NCBI GenBank assembly: GCA_945907065.1 | Contig: CAMDSC010000002.1 | Coordinates: 32,803 to 96,802, forward strand | Length of the DNA stretch: 64,000 bases | DNA from: Chitinophaga pinensis | GTDB taxonomy: Bacteria > Bacteroidota > Bacteroidia > NS11-12g > UBA9320 | Direction: 5' to 3' | Shown: one piece after another, positions 28,533 to 39,800 of the stretch | How positions within the stretch are numbered: position 1 is the stretch's first letter | How the letters are laid out: every line of letters starts with the position of its first letter | Program-made: the position numbers and the translations under genes | Notes under the pieces: generated by a model | The model's database searches: none | What the model was told of the DNA's origin: nothing | Seen by the model: the letters and a program-made list of their open reading frames with translations, nothing else

Positions 28533-29165
28533 TTACCAAAGATGTTCCGTCGAATTTTCAGTAGTTATTTCAAACCTTCCATTACCTAGGTGTTCCAAAA
28601 CGTAAAGGCATAAATTGGTATGATAAAATTCTTCCATTTTACTTAATGGTTGATTCAATAAAAGGCATAAAAAACTTCGGATAGCACGGCCGTGCATGCA
28701 TACCAATATTATATTTTCATTGTCGGCAGCCATTATTTTTTCGAGTGCCAATTTTTGACGATTATACATTTGCATGGGCGTTTCACCCTTCTCAATGGCT
28801 TTGTCCAAATATCCGGCTTTCCAATCCTCAATCATTTGATGATAGTGCAATTGGTTAAGGTTATTGGGAATAGCACCTTCCATTATTCCCCAATTTATTT
28901 CGTTAAGTCCCCCTAATTTTTCATAAACAAATTTATCTTCAATAAAAGGAGCAACACTTTGATAAGTTCTATTTAACTCTGAAATATAAATTTTATCAAA
29001 AGGAATATGCTTGTAAGCCATATAAAATAGCTGTGCTTGATGCTTTCCTTTATCATTTAAATCTGAATTTATCCCACTGCCCTGAATAATTCCTCGTTTA
29101 TTATATTCAGTTTCTCCATGTCGTATCAAGTAAATTGTTTTTTTTGTAGTTAAATTAGATGGCAT
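28533..29165 (-). CDS. Histidine phosphatase family protein
   Basis: 210 aa; KTIYLIRHGETEYNKRGIIQGSGINSDLNDKG, LVCMHGRAIRSFLCLLL. Confidence 0.95.
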   Translation of the reverse strand: MPSNLTTKKTIYLIRHGETEYNKRGIIQGSGINSDLNDKGKHQAQLFYMAYKHIPFDKIYISELNRTYQSVAPFIEDKFVYEKLGGLNEINWGIMEGAIPNNLNQLHYHQMIEDWKAGYLDKAIEKGETPMQMYNRQKLALEKIMAADNENIILVCMHGRAIRSFLCLLLNQPLSKMEEFYHTNLCLYVLEHLGNGRFEITTENSTEHLW

Positions 29166-29589
29166 GTTTTACAATCACAAAAATATAACACTTGAGGCAT
29201 TAAATATGCAGCTTCAAAATACTCTTGCATCACATTTAGGCATGGAAGTTACCGAAATTGGAAATCATTATTTAATAATGAAAATGCCGGTAGATTATAG
29301 AACAATTCAGCCTTCGGGGCAATTGGATGGTGGGGCTAGTATGGCTCTGGCTGAGGCTGCGGGAAGCTTGGCCGCTAATATTTCAGTAAGTGAGGACAAA
29401 TTATGTGTAGGATTAGATATTAACGGAAATCATATTAAATCTAGCAATTCTGGATTTGTATATGGCAAAGCCATTCCTTTACATCTTGGAAACCGAACCC
29501 ATGTTTGGGAAATAAAAATAACGGATGAAAATGAAAAGCTAATTTGCATTTCCCGATTAACAATGGCTGTAATTGATAAAACAAAGTAA
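29164..29589 (+). CDS. Hotdog-fold thioesterase (PaaI/MenI-like)
   Basis: 141 aa; LASHLGMEVTEIGNHYLIMKMPVDYRTIQPSGQLDGGASMALAEAAGSLAA. Confidence 0.92.
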   Translation: MFYNHKNITLEALNMQLQNTLASHLGMEVTEIGNHYLIMKMPVDYRTIQPSGQLDGGASMALAEAAGSLAANISVSEDKLCVGLDINGNHIKSSNSGFVYGKAIPLHLGNRTHVWEIKITDENEKLICISRLTMAVIDKTK

Positions 29590-29592
29590 GTA

Positions 29593-30579
29593 ATGACAAA
29601 TACTTTTTTTATCTATTGGAAACTTCCCGGCAAAAAAGAAATTTTTACCATTGAAAATCCTCAAATTAGTAAGATTTCAGAAACGGATTTATCAGAAGAA
29701 GGATTTATTTTTCTTCCTTATAATAAAAATCAATTTGGCTATTTAATAAAAGGTGAGATAAATAAAACCACTGACTTCAAATTTCCTCCATTATTAAAAA
29801 ATGAAACCCAGCTAAATTTTCATGATAATCATAAAAATTATCTTGCAATAGTTACTAAAGCGATTGATCAAATAAAGAACGGGGATTTCAAAAAAGCAGT
29901 TTTGGCTCATTCCTTTATTCAAAAATTACCTCCTAATTTCAATCTCAATCTATTTTTTGAAAAGCTTTGCAATCAATATCCCAATGCCTTTGTTTACTGC
30001 TTATCTATTGAAAATGAAATCTGGATTGGAGCTACACCTGAAGTATTTCTAAAAAAAGAAAACAATTTATTTTTGACGTATGCCCTTGCCGGAACCAAAC
30101 AATTAAATGAAGGGATAAAGTTTAGCAACAAGGAACTAGATGAGCAACTGCTAGTAAAAAATTATATAGTTGACAAGCTAATTAATTTTGAAACTGAGAA
30201 TATCGAAGTTTCCGAGGTTAGAGAACTCAATACCGGAAATCTTAAACATTTGATAAATGAAATACGATTTAATACCACAAAACCAATTGATATAATTAAT
30301 GAGATTCATCCAACACCTGCAGTTTGTGGCACACCATTAATGCAGGCATCTAATTTTATTAAACAAAATGAAAATCTAGACAGGGAATTTTACTCAGGAT
30401 TTTTAGGACCTATTTATAAAAATAGAGATTTTTCATTTTGGGTAAATCTGCGTTGCGCCAAAATTAGTAATGATTTAATAAAATTTTATGCAGGAGCAGG
30501 AATTACGGCAAATAGCGTGGCTGAAGCCGAATGGCAGGAAACCGAAAAAAAAATAGATACTCTTAGAACTTTACTATAG
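29593..30579 (+). CDS. menF: Isochorismate synthase / chorismate-binding family protein
   Basis: 328 aa; GDFKKAVLAHSF, YPNAFVYCLSIENEIWIGATPEVFL, ALAGTKQ, HPTPAVCGTP, FYSGFLGPI, FYAGAGITANSVAEAEWQET. Confidence 0.88.
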   Translation: MTNTFFIYWKLPGKKEIFTIENPQISKISETDLSEEGFIFLPYNKNQFGYLIKGEINKTTDFKFPPLLKNETQLNFHDNHKNYLAIVTKAIDQIKNGDFKKAVLAHSFIQKLPPNFNLNLFFEKLCNQYPNAFVYCLSIENEIWIGATPEVFLKKENNLFLTYALAGTKQLNEGIKFSNKELDEQLLVKNYIVDKLINFETENIEVSEVRELNTGNLKHLINEIRFNTTKPIDIINEIHPTPAVCGTPLMQASNFIKQNENLDREFYSGFLGPIYKNRDFSFWVNLRCAKISNDLIKFYAGAGITANSVAEAEWQETEKKIDTLRTLL

Positions 30580-30966
30580 ATACTTTTTAATCATATCAGC
30601 GGTTGCCATAAGTTCTTCATTGGTTGGTTTCATTTTTTCTTTCGAAAAATCAATATCAGAAACCGAACTTATTGGAATTAAATGAATATGAGCATGAGGC
30701 ACCTCAAGACCTATGACCACAACCCCAATTTTTTTACAATCGATGGCAGATTTTATTCCTTTGGCTACTTTTTGTGCAAATAAATTTAGTGAAGTGTAGT
30801 CATCAGGCGCCATATCAAAAATATAGTCTATAGGTATCTTTGGTATTACCAATACATGTCCTTGCTTTAATGGGCTGATATCTAAGAAGGCCAAATGATT
30901 CGAATCTTCGGCTACTTTATGACAAGGAATTTCACCGCTTATTATTTTACTAAAGATACTGGCCAT
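30574..30966 (-). CDS. HIT family protein
   Basis: 130 aa; FSKIISGEIPCHKVAED, HVLVIPKIP, EVPHAHIHLIPI (HxHxH). Confidence 0.95.
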   Translation of the reverse strand: MASIFSKIISGEIPCHKVAEDSNHLAFLDISPLKQGHVLVIPKIPIDYIFDMAPDDYTSLNLFAQKVAKGIKSAIDCKKIGVVVIGLEVPHAHIHLIPISSVSDIDFSKEKMKPTNEELMATADMIKKYL

Positions 30967-30997
30967 TATTAAAAGTTAGAGTTATAGAAAACAAAAT

Positions 30998-31471
30998 TTA
31001 AACTACAGAAATATCAAGTATTTCAAAATTTATGGTTCCAGCAGGCACCATTACTTCAACATGGTCTCCAATTTTTTTACCCATAAGCCCCATAGCTATT
31101 GGTGATTTAACTGAAATTTTTCCCAATTTAAGATCGGCTTCTTTTTCAGAAACAATTGTATAATTAACGCTCGAATTTGTTTTTTTATTTAGTACAGTAA
31201 CCTTGGTTAATATTCCTACTTTACTTAAATCTACTTTAGTTTCATCCAATATTCTACTATCTCCTAATATATTTTTAAGTTTGGCTATTTTCATTTCAAG
31301 CATTCCCTGAGCTTCTTTGGCAGCATCGTATTCTGCATTTTCCGAAAGGTCACCTTTTTCCTTTGCTTCTGCTATCTGCCCACTAATACGACGTCTTTCC
31401 ACTTTTTCCAATTGTTCTATTTCTTTCACTAAGGCATCGTATCCTTCCTTGGTCATGTAATTTATAGCCAT
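30998..31471 (-). CDS. greA: Transcription elongation factor GreA
   Basis: MAINYMTKEGYDALVKEIEQLEKVERRRISGQIAEAKEKGDLSENAEYDAAKEAQG; ATG at 31471 preferred over the ORF-track start at 31519. Confidence 0.96.
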   Translation of the reverse strand: MAINYMTKEGYDALVKEIEQLEKVERRRISGQIAEAKEKGDLSENAEYDAAKEAQGMLEMKIAKLKNILGDSRILDETKVDLSKVGILTKVTVLNKKTNSSVNYTIVSEKEADLKLGKISVKSPIAMGLMGKKIGDHVEVMVPAGTINFEILDISVV

Positions 31472-31509
31472 AATATTTAAAATTCTATTTAATGTGATAT
31501 AAAAATAAA

Positions 31510-31539
31510 GTTGCACCAACCGTATTCGGTTGATGCAAC
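31510..31539 (-). terminator. Intrinsic terminator between the PorV-like gene and greA
   Basis: Minus strand GTTGCATCAACCG-AATA-CGGTTGGTGCAAC followed by TTTATTTTT. Confidence 0.8.
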
Positions 31540-31594
31540 GCTACAAATATAATTTCTTTGTTTTTAAGTCCTAACTTTAGTACTACTAAAATTA

Positions 31595-32716
31595 TTATTC
31601 ACTTTGATTTCCTAGTGACATTTTTAAACCAATAGAATGAGTACCTGAAAAAGGACGAGTATCGCGATATGAATAATCTAAGGCAAAGCGATTGCCATCT
31701 TTTCCATATGGCAATTCAAAAGTTACCCCTCCCATTAATCCTGTACTGGCCGTGCGACGAGTATCGTAACTCATAATACCTTTTTCGTAAGCATAACCGG
31801 CACGAACCATAAACATACTTTTGTATATATATTCAGCACCAAATGTGGTTTGATTTAATGAAAAGGCATTGTAAGTAAAATTAGCTGCAAGTGATAGAGT
31901 ATGAAAATTAGTTTCTTCATTCTTATCAAGTTTAATATCATGGGCACCCCCAATATTAATTAATGCAGGAATATTATACTTAGCTATCCGTTGATTAACT
32001 GTAGCTTCCTGATTATCTTTCGGATTAAGTCTTTTAATAGAAATACCATCTCCTGAATACTTAACATCCGGTCCAATATTTTTTATTGATACGCCAAAAT
32101 GAGTATCGTCTGCTGTTTTCCAACTTGTTTTATATTGAATACCAGCATCAATGGCAACACCCTGAGCTTTTAAATTGGAAGCATTTTCAGAATATACTCT
32201 TAACAAAACACCCCCTGTAATTCGTTCTGTAAATTTCCGGCCATATCCTAAACCAATATTAGTTAAACGTGGCGAAAAATTCCCCAGTCCTCCATTTGGT
32301 TGTTGCACGGTAGTGATAGGTATATCGCCAAGATCAATAGAACTTATGGATAATCCTAGAGCATTATCATTCCCTAGATTTTGAGCAAAACCAAAACTGC
32401 TTATGTTAACACCTGAACCTGATAACCAACTTGTTCTGGCAAAAGCAATATCAGTTTTGGGAGTATTCACCAATCCTCCAATATTCATATACATGGATTC
32501 AATTCCTTTTATACTGCTTTGTGAAGCCCAACCTAAACCTGATGAACGAGCCCAACCGTTTATTACAAGTTGATTTGCACTGGCCTGCCCACCTCTGTCA
32601 GGGTTTCCGGCAAAGGAAGTAACACTTATCAATCCAAGGGCTATTATATTTACAATTCTTAATTTACTCATTATTCTATTTTTAAAACTTTTGAATTCGC
32701 TAATTTTTGGTTCCAT
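31595..32716 (-). CDS. PorV/PorQ-family outer membrane protein
   Basis: PorV-like features: GLGWASQSSIKGIESMYMNIGGLVNTPKTDIAFARTSWL, GVAIDAGIQYKT; beta-barrel C-term GTHSIGLKMSLGNQSE. Start could be 32716 or 32671. Confidence 0.8.
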   Translation of the reverse strand: MEPKISEFKSFKNRIMSKLRIVNIIALGLISVTSFAGNPDRGGQASANQLVINGWARSSGLGWASQSSIKGIESMYMNIGGLVNTPKTDIAFARTSWLSGSGVNISSFGFAQNLGNDNALGLSISSIDLGDIPITTVQQPNGGLGNFSPRLTNIGLGYGRKFTERITGGVLLRVYSENASNLKAQGVAIDAGIQYKTSWKTADDTHFGVSIKNIGPDVKYSGDGISIKRLNPKDNQEATVNQRIAKYNIPALINIGGAHDIKLDKNEETNFHTLSLAANFTYNAFSLNQTTFGAEYIYKSMFMVRAGYAYEKGIMSYDTRRTASTGLMGGVTFELPYGKDGNRFALDYSYRDTRPFSGTHSIGLKMSLGNQSE

Positions 32717-32739
32717 ATTTTATGAATATTTTAATCTTT

Positions 32740-35700
32740 TTAAAAGGAATCCAAATCTAATTCGCGCATCACACCCATCCATTTAATTACCTTTTCACCA
32801 AGCCCAGGAGCATTCACATGAATAAGATACACACCACTGGCTATTGGCACTTTGGCATCATTTTTCATATCCCACAATACATCCGTTGATTGATCATCTT
32901 TTTTAATCCTTCTAACTAGAGTGCCATCAATAGTATAAATTGAAATATCACATCTCATAGGTAAATTGGTAAACTTCACTGTGTTTTCAATAGAGGTATT
33001 TTCATAATCAGAATATGCATAATATGGATTAGGAACTACGTTTATCATATCTAATGCTTTTATTCCATGTTTCGGTGCAACTTCGGTAAATACTTCATTG
33101 GTATTAAACTCGTACCGTGGATTATCAAAATTTAAAGTATTAGCTATGGTATTATAAAATCTATACGGTTTTTTAACCCTAATTTTAAATCGCACTTCAG
33201 TTTCAGGCACTGGCATTCCATTTACTTCCTTCATTTTATAACCAGTAGCCATATATGTCGGTATAACATACATACACTGATACATCACTTTATTTATAAT
33301 AGTGGTTCTGGCAGTTTCAGTCATCAAATTATCTGCTGCTTTAAGTATATCATAATAGGCTTGTCCTTGATCATAAATTGGCAATAATGGCTGCTGAGAA
33401 GGAACAATTCCTTGATATGAGCCCATTAAATAAATATAATGACGACCACCATTGGCAATTATTCCTGTTCCACCATTTGCATAAAAACCTGCATCTGAAG
33501 TTGGATTCCATTTCATATCACGACCATTGTTTGAGTATTGACGAGAATCTTCACCAAAGACAATATTCAATCGTTCTCCGGTTTCTACATTTATAGCATA
33601 TCCAGGAAACCAACTGCGACCAGTTTCTCCAGGTATTTCTGTTCCATCTATATTTAACGAAGCATGAGCTCTTAAATTAAATTTCTTATTTGCCCCTTCA
33701 CTTAATATATTGTCATCACTCATTTCAAGCACACAAGAACGGGTCCATTTCTTTTGATCTGGTGTAATAACAAATTCAATACTCGATAATTGGTTTAATC
33801 CCCATTGGCTATTAGTAGGGGTGCCATCAAAAGCGACACCTTGTATTTGAGTGGCACCAAATTTGGCACCTGCATTACTTGTAAAACGAGAGGCTAAACG
33901 ATATGGCCCAACGCGACCTTCCCATAATTTTTCATAACTTTCAAATGGGTCTATTGCATTTCCATTTATAGCATAATCATTTTCTGTAGGATCTTTAAAT
34001 TGATCTGCTTTGCCATTGGTACCAGAGTGTAACCAATTCCAAAAAGGTACACCATCAATATCTCTCATACCTGAAAGCCACTCTTTTCCTTTATCGGCAA
34101 AAATAACTTCACAACCTAATGAACCATTTGTTTCATCAATATCTGGATTTCCAGGGTCTAATACTTGATCAATGGATACTGCCATTCCCCAATCGGCAAG
34201 TTTTGCAGGTTCTTTATACCAAGCGGTATCTGTTCTTTTTGATGCAAATTGCCATTTATTACCTTTTGTAATTATTTGCTCGTTATGTATATTTATCTTT
34301 TCATCAGAAAAAATTGTATCAGGAATTCCTCCTTCATTTTTCTTAATAAGAATCCATCTGGTAACATGCCCTTTAACTCCTGCTTCACGTTTGCGAATTG
34401 CAGAAGCGGTTCCGCTCAAATTTATTGAATCTTTCAATTCAATAAGTACAAGTTCAAAATCTCCTTTTGGAACTTTTAATGGATCAACTATGGAAATCTT
34501 TACTGGTCCTTTACCTACTTCATAAACAGGATTAAGAACTTTATAGGGCGGGGCACTAACAATTTCAAATTCCGTTTCAGGAGTTAAATCAATAATATTA
34601 CCTCCATTTCCACTTCCTTCAATTCTTTTTATGCGTGGGCCACCACCATAGCTTGTATTTAATTTAGCTCCACCTAAGCGAGGTTCAGTATTTCGAGGTG
34701 ATGCAACTAATATTGCACCCTTTTCTGGCAATTGCCCAAGGAGGTATTGATCCTCCGTACTTAAAGGAGCCGCAGAATAAGGGAAAATCATATAATAATA
34801 TGTTTTAAAATTCACTAAAGATTTATTAGAACCGGTTGCAAAGGCATCTTCTTTAATCGATAATGAATGTACTAATCCTTTATTTGGTGCATCTATCATT
34901 AATTTTGGTAATGCTTGCCCTAAGGTTACATCACAAGGTTTATTTACCAAGCGAATAACGTTGTTCTTTAAATCGCAAATAAAAATTTCACGAACCTTTT
35001 CTGCATCTTCTAAATCTCCAGGACCAGCACTTCCATCTTTACATTGGAATATACGATATCCTTCAAATTTATAAACTTGTGGTTTTTGGTTTGCATCAAG
35101 TACTGTTTTACTAAATCCTTCAACATTCTTAGTATTACCCAACATTAATATTAATTCATTGTCTAATTCCTGAACTGTTGTAATAACAGCTTCGGGGCCT
35201 AGTAATGGAACAAAACAATTATTAAATAATGTTTGTGCTTTATCACTGGCTAATTTTAATAATGCCAAAGAACCTTCGGCACCACCGGTACTTGCCCTTG
35301 CCCATACAATACCTACGGTAAGTTTATTAAATGCTCCAGACTTTAGGGTAAATGGTCCGCTGGTTTGCATAAAACGTCTGTCGGCTGCTGGATTTCCAGC
35401 GGAACGTTCATTCCAGTTTCCCGTAACTTTAGGGTCTGTATCAAATGGAAATAAGTAATTGGTACAGTTTGTTCCTGTACGACCGCTTTTTCCATCATTG
35501 GTCATACATTTACCATTTTTCCATCTACCGGTTAAATAATAATAATAATGAATGGGGCGCTGAGGGTTTCCAAAATCAGTAAAATCATTATCATAGTAAA
35601 CAAATTTACTCATTCCTAATTCGAAAGTAGTATCTCGTCCATTAATGGTTGTATCCTTTTTAGGTCCTTCAAAAAAATCAACACCAACTGAAGGTGGATT

Positions 35701-36789
35701 TAAACCATAACCTAATATACCTTCATCGTTATCATCACCGTTATAGGCAAATCCTAAACTTCTTCCAACATCGCATCCTACATAGTCATCTTTATAATTT
35801 CCTAAGTCAGCATCTACCCACTCTCCAAAATAAGTATCATAAAGTGTACTTGCTCCACGATTTACAATTCGAGTGGTATAAAATGTCATATTATTTATTT
35901 CATCATTTGATGCATATGCAAATGCAGTAGTATGTAATTCCAATCCAATAGGCAATGCTCCTGATTCAGCATGATTATTTCCCTTATCGTTATAAACAAA
36001 ATAGAGCATTTCTGTAGGTTGCCCATCTATTAAATTTTTCACTTCATCTTCCTTCGTTGATGGAAAATCTGTAACTTTTTTACCTCTGCACTCATTTTGT
36101 AATACAGGAAAATCTCCACTAATAGGATCATACGTTCCATTTTTATTAGCATCATAGTAAGGTGCCATTGGTGGCATTGTAATACTAGAATTACCTGGCC
36201 AACCTGCAATATTCTCAGATAAGGTTGGGACCCCGCTTAAAATATTACTACGATGTTCTAAAATTTCAGATTTTAATACTTTATAAATATTATCCCATTT
36301 CTTACAAGTCACTTCATCGGTGTTGGATTGATTGTCAAGTGGTCCTGGCCAAAAGTCGGAACCTCCTTGTCTGTAGGTCATAGCAGCAAGTTTTAACGCA
36401 CCAGATCCTCCTTTACCATCATAACCTCCCACCCATATAGCTCCTGAAAACAAAGAATGTTTTCTCACGGTGTTTACATTGGTAGCAATTTTGGGTATCT
36501 CATATTTTGGATTGGAGAGATCCCACCACATATCACCACCGTTCAAAATCTTTGTTCGCACATTGTTCACATCCAAGTCGGCACTAGCAGTAGAAGGATC
36601 GCAGGATGCTGCAAATTTCATTAGCTTATGGGGCGGAACTACAGGCTTTACAAGTTTTTCTCCGATGTTTTCTTTTGCAATAAGGTTAGTTGCCATTCCT
36701 AAAGCAAATAATGAAAACAGTATAAATTTAATTGTTTTATTCATTCTATTATTTTTAAAATTATGGTATTCGAAATATTTAGGTTTCAT
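32740..36789 (-). CDS. Large exported protein (1349 aa) with C-terminal sorting-type domain
   Basis: Signal peptide MNKTIKFILFSLFALGMATNLIAKE after a 15-aa extension; C-term NVVPNPYYAYSDYENTSIENTVKFTNLPMRCDISIYTIDGTLVRRIKKDDQ...GVYLIHVNAPGLGEKVIKWMGVM. Confidence 0.85.
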   Translation of the reverse strand: MKPKYFEYHNFKNNRMNKTIKFILFSLFALGMATNLIAKENIGEKLVKPVVPPHKLMKFAASCDPSTASADLDVNNVRTKILNGGDMWWDLSNPKYEIPKIATNVNTVRKHSLFSGAIWVGGYDGKGGSGALKLAAMTYRQGGSDFWPGPLDNQSNTDEVTCKKWDNIYKVLKSEILEHRSNILSGVPTLSENIAGWPGNSSITMPPMAPYYDANKNGTYDPISGDFPVLQNECRGKKVTDFPSTKEDEVKNLIDGQPTEMLYFVYNDKGNNHAESGALPIGLELHTTAFAYASNDEINNMTFYTTRIVNRGASTLYDTYFGEWVDADLGNYKDDYVGCDVGRSLGFAYNGDDNDEGILGYGLNPPSVGVDFFEGPKKDTTINGRDTTFELGMSKFVYYDNDFTDFGNPQRPIHYYYYLTGRWKNGKCMTNDGKSGRTGTNCTNYLFPFDTDPKVTGNWNERSAGNPAADRRFMQTSGPFTLKSGAFNKLTVGIVWARASTGGAEGSLALLKLASDKAQTLFNNCFVPLLGPEAVITTVQELDNELILMLGNTKNVEGFSKTVLDANQKPQVYKFEGYRIFQCKDGSAGPGDLEDAEKVREIFICDLKNNVIRLVNKPCDVTLGQALPKLMIDAPNKGLVHSLSIKEDAFATGSNKSLVNFKTYYYMIFPYSAAPLSTEDQYLLGQLPEKGAILVASPRNTEPRLGGAKLNTSYGGGPRIKRIEGSGNGGNIIDLTPETEFEIVSAPPYKVLNPVYEVGKGPVKISIVDPLKVPKGDFELVLIELKDSINLSGTASAIRKREAGVKGHVTRWILIKKNEGGIPDTIFSDEKINIHNEQIITKGNKWQFASKRTDTAWYKEPAKLADWGMAVSIDQVLDPGNPDIDETNGSLGCEVIFADKGKEWLSGMRDIDGVPFWNWLHSGTNGKADQFKDPTENDYAINGNAIDPFESYEKLWEGRVGPYRLASRFTSNAGAKFGATQIQGVAFDGTPTNSQWGLNQLSSIEFVITPDQKKWTRSCVLEMSDDNILSEGANKKFNLRAHASLNIDGTEIPGETGRSWFPGYAINVETGERLNIVFGEDSRQYSNNGRDMKWNPTSDAGFYANGGTGIIANGGRHYIYLMGSYQGIVPSQQPLLPIYDQGQAYYDILKAADNLMTETARTTIINKVMYQCMYVIPTYMATGYKMKEVNGMPVPETEVRFKIRVKKPYRFYNTIANTLNFDNPRYEFNTNEVFTEVAPKHGIKALDMINVVPNPYYAYSDYENTSIENTVKFTNLPMRCDISIYTIDGTLVRRIKKDDQSTDVLWDMKNDAKVPIASGVYLIHVNAPGLGEKVIKWMGVMRELDLDSF

Positions 36790-36810
36790 ATGTTTCTAAT
36801 CAGTTTGTTA

Positions 36811-39800
36811 TTAAAGCGTGAATCTTACTCCTAAACGCATCAATCTTGGTGCAGCATAGTTAAATGGATTATTTACACTGATATTATATAAATCAATAAA
36901 TGATTGCTGACTTACTTCTTGTGAAATTTTTTGCTGACCTTCAGGTGAGCTTAAATATCCATCATCGTTAGGCAAACCAGAGAAAGCATAAACACCATTA
37001 ATAATTTTACTATTGAAAAGATTTTGAACGGTAAAAAACACAGTCATTCCTGTTACATTAATTCTATCTTCCTTAATTTGTTTCTTCTTAAATTCATGAT
37101 AGTGTTGGAAATTCACATCAGCCTTTAACTGCCAAGGCATTCTTGAACCATAAGGATTTCCCTTTATTTGACTACGAGTTACCGTTCCTAAGGCTGATAG
37201 GGCGGTGGCGGTAGGGCTTAAATTGGCTGTATATGGTGCACCTGAACGAGCTACAACAATAAAGCTTGCATCTGAATTTGCAAATATCCTTTTGCCAAAC
37301 CATACTGGCCCATTATATTCTTTACCGCCTTGATATCCATAACTAAATGTGGTATTAAAATTATGACGGAAATCAACATCTAAAGGGTAAAGTGAACGAA
37401 GATTGGGTTGATTGGCTTGCAATAATGCGCCTTGTGAATTTATATTAGAACCTGTTCCATCAGCAAATAATAAAGTGTAGTTTGCTGACATTTGGAAATT
37501 TTTTAAACCTCTATACTGATATTCAGCTCTGAATGCTTTGTTGGTTGAAAAATCAATGTTGGCATAGCTTGTATAAGATACAGGATATGCTTGACTATAG
37601 CGATATTGTCCAAAATCATTTCGTATTTCTGAATAAGACATTATTAAACTAATAGAGGAAACGTCATTCAATTTCTGTTTGTAACCCAACTCATACATAG
37701 TTTTAATACGTGGCTTTAAAGCTGCATTTGGCAAAAATCTGCTTTGGTCAGATTCAAGGAAATAATAAGAACTAATTGGTGTAAATGTAGCACCATCAGT
37801 AGGCCGCTGGGTTAATACATCATAATTAGCAAAGAAAAGTGCTTCCTTATTAATTGGAAACGAAAACCAAACACGTGGCAAGATATTGACTTGTGGTTGA
37901 TAATCTTTAAAAGCTTCTTTTACAATATTCTTATTATTTGCATCAACAAGGTAAGGTTGTATAATATTTTTTGAAGTTTGTTGTGCAAGTATTTCAGGAT
38001 TTGCAACTTCTACACCTTGGGCATCATACCAAGTATTATCTTTTCTATAACCTAATATAATTGGATTATTCTGATTAGTTACATATACTGAGTAATCATC
38101 TTTAATATTATCTGGAATAGGGTTGTTTTTATTTATTTGCTCAATATTATCTAGTTCTCCAACTGTTTTAATTGGATAAAGTGAATATGGATCTTTTAAA
38201 GTTGATTGATTTGCATCATATCTTTCTACCCTTACCCCAACTCTAAAAATCATATCTTTTATTGCAAATTTATCTTGCAACCAAGCTGCACTGTATATTG
38301 GCGCAAATGAACCAATACTGCGATTTTGTTTATCATTAAGGAAGTCATTTATACTGAATTTTTTGCGGGTTCTATTTCCTAAATAATCGTATCCTGAATA
38401 ACTCACATATTGATTATTTTTATTATTTAAATCATCAGCACTAAACATATTAAGATTTAAATCTTGTGGTGATAAAGAATTTACATCTATAAATGATGTC
38501 TCTGTAATTTTATTTCCATATGCATCTACTGCTCCTTTTGCTATTAATTTAGCTCTTAAATTTTTATCAAATGTTGATTGTTGGTCGGCATCTACTCTTA
38601 CCTTATATTTTACTGTATCCAAAAATCTTCCATCCTTATCATACGATTGAATACTATTTAAAATGTAATCCCCTTGTTTCAGTTGATCTAAACTGACAAT
38701 ATGCCTATTGGCTATTTGTGGCATTAATATCCAAAGACTATTGGCGCTTAAACCATAAGAACTTAATATATTTTGTTCATAGGTCATACCGAACTGGATA
38801 TCGTGCTTATTTTCTTTATTCTTACCTGTATTAATTGAAGCCTCACCAACAGCATATGCTGAAATTCTTTCTTGTTGGCTTTTACTATAACCAGCCAATA
38901 AACTACCCGGATTAGCCCATAATGAATAAGTGGTTGGTAAAGAATATCCATTTAGCAAACCATTAAATGTAGCAATTGCTCCATCGCTTGGTGCACCATT
39001 TAATCCATATGTATTCTTAAAATAATCAAAGGCATTTTCTGTATATCTGCTTCTCAATACATTTTTATCACTGGCCTGATAAGTAATCATTGTATCTCTA
39101 AATCCCGTAAGTTCTAAATACCCCTGACGAACTACCGTATCCATTTTACCATTATTATCAACAATAAATTTCTGTGCTCCTTCTTTATATTCGTATACAG
39201 GAGCTCTAAAATGTGTGAATTTACCAATATATCCATAATCAAAAACATTATCTTGATGCATACTATGCTGGCTTTTACCAATACTAGTTTGATAATCGGC
39301 ACGAATGGAATAAAATGCATCTGAAACTAAAGGCTTCTTAGCATCTTTTTCTTTCTTATCACCACTTTGATACCCTATTTTTTGAGTATATCTTAAATAT
39401 CCACGGTAAGTTTGATTGCTGTTTGTAGAGTATTCATCATAATTTAATAATGATGAAGTATAGCTATAGCCTTTTGATTGCTGAACAGCCCCGGTAGCAA
39501 AAAGTGTTAAAACAGATGTTTTAGAAGGGGTATATTCAAATTTTGCGTTTAAAACTCCTGCATACAATGGAACATTTTGACGGGCTTTATTAAGTACCAA
39601 ATCGTTTTGAGTTAAAAAAGATGAAGTGGTAATAAAACCTCCTCCATTTGGATTAGCAGTTAAAGGATTTTCTTTAATATTATTAAGAACATCCTCTTTC
39701 ACAGTCCATGAACCAAGAACAGTTGGACTTGCATCTTTTTGGTATTCTAAATGGCCTGAAATATTATAACCAAAAAGCACTCTTTCTTTATCTCCACCGC

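Noticed and set aside
30574-30579. Convergent overlap of isochorismate synthase and HIT stop codons
   Set aside because: A 6-bp stop-codon overlap is common in compact genomes.
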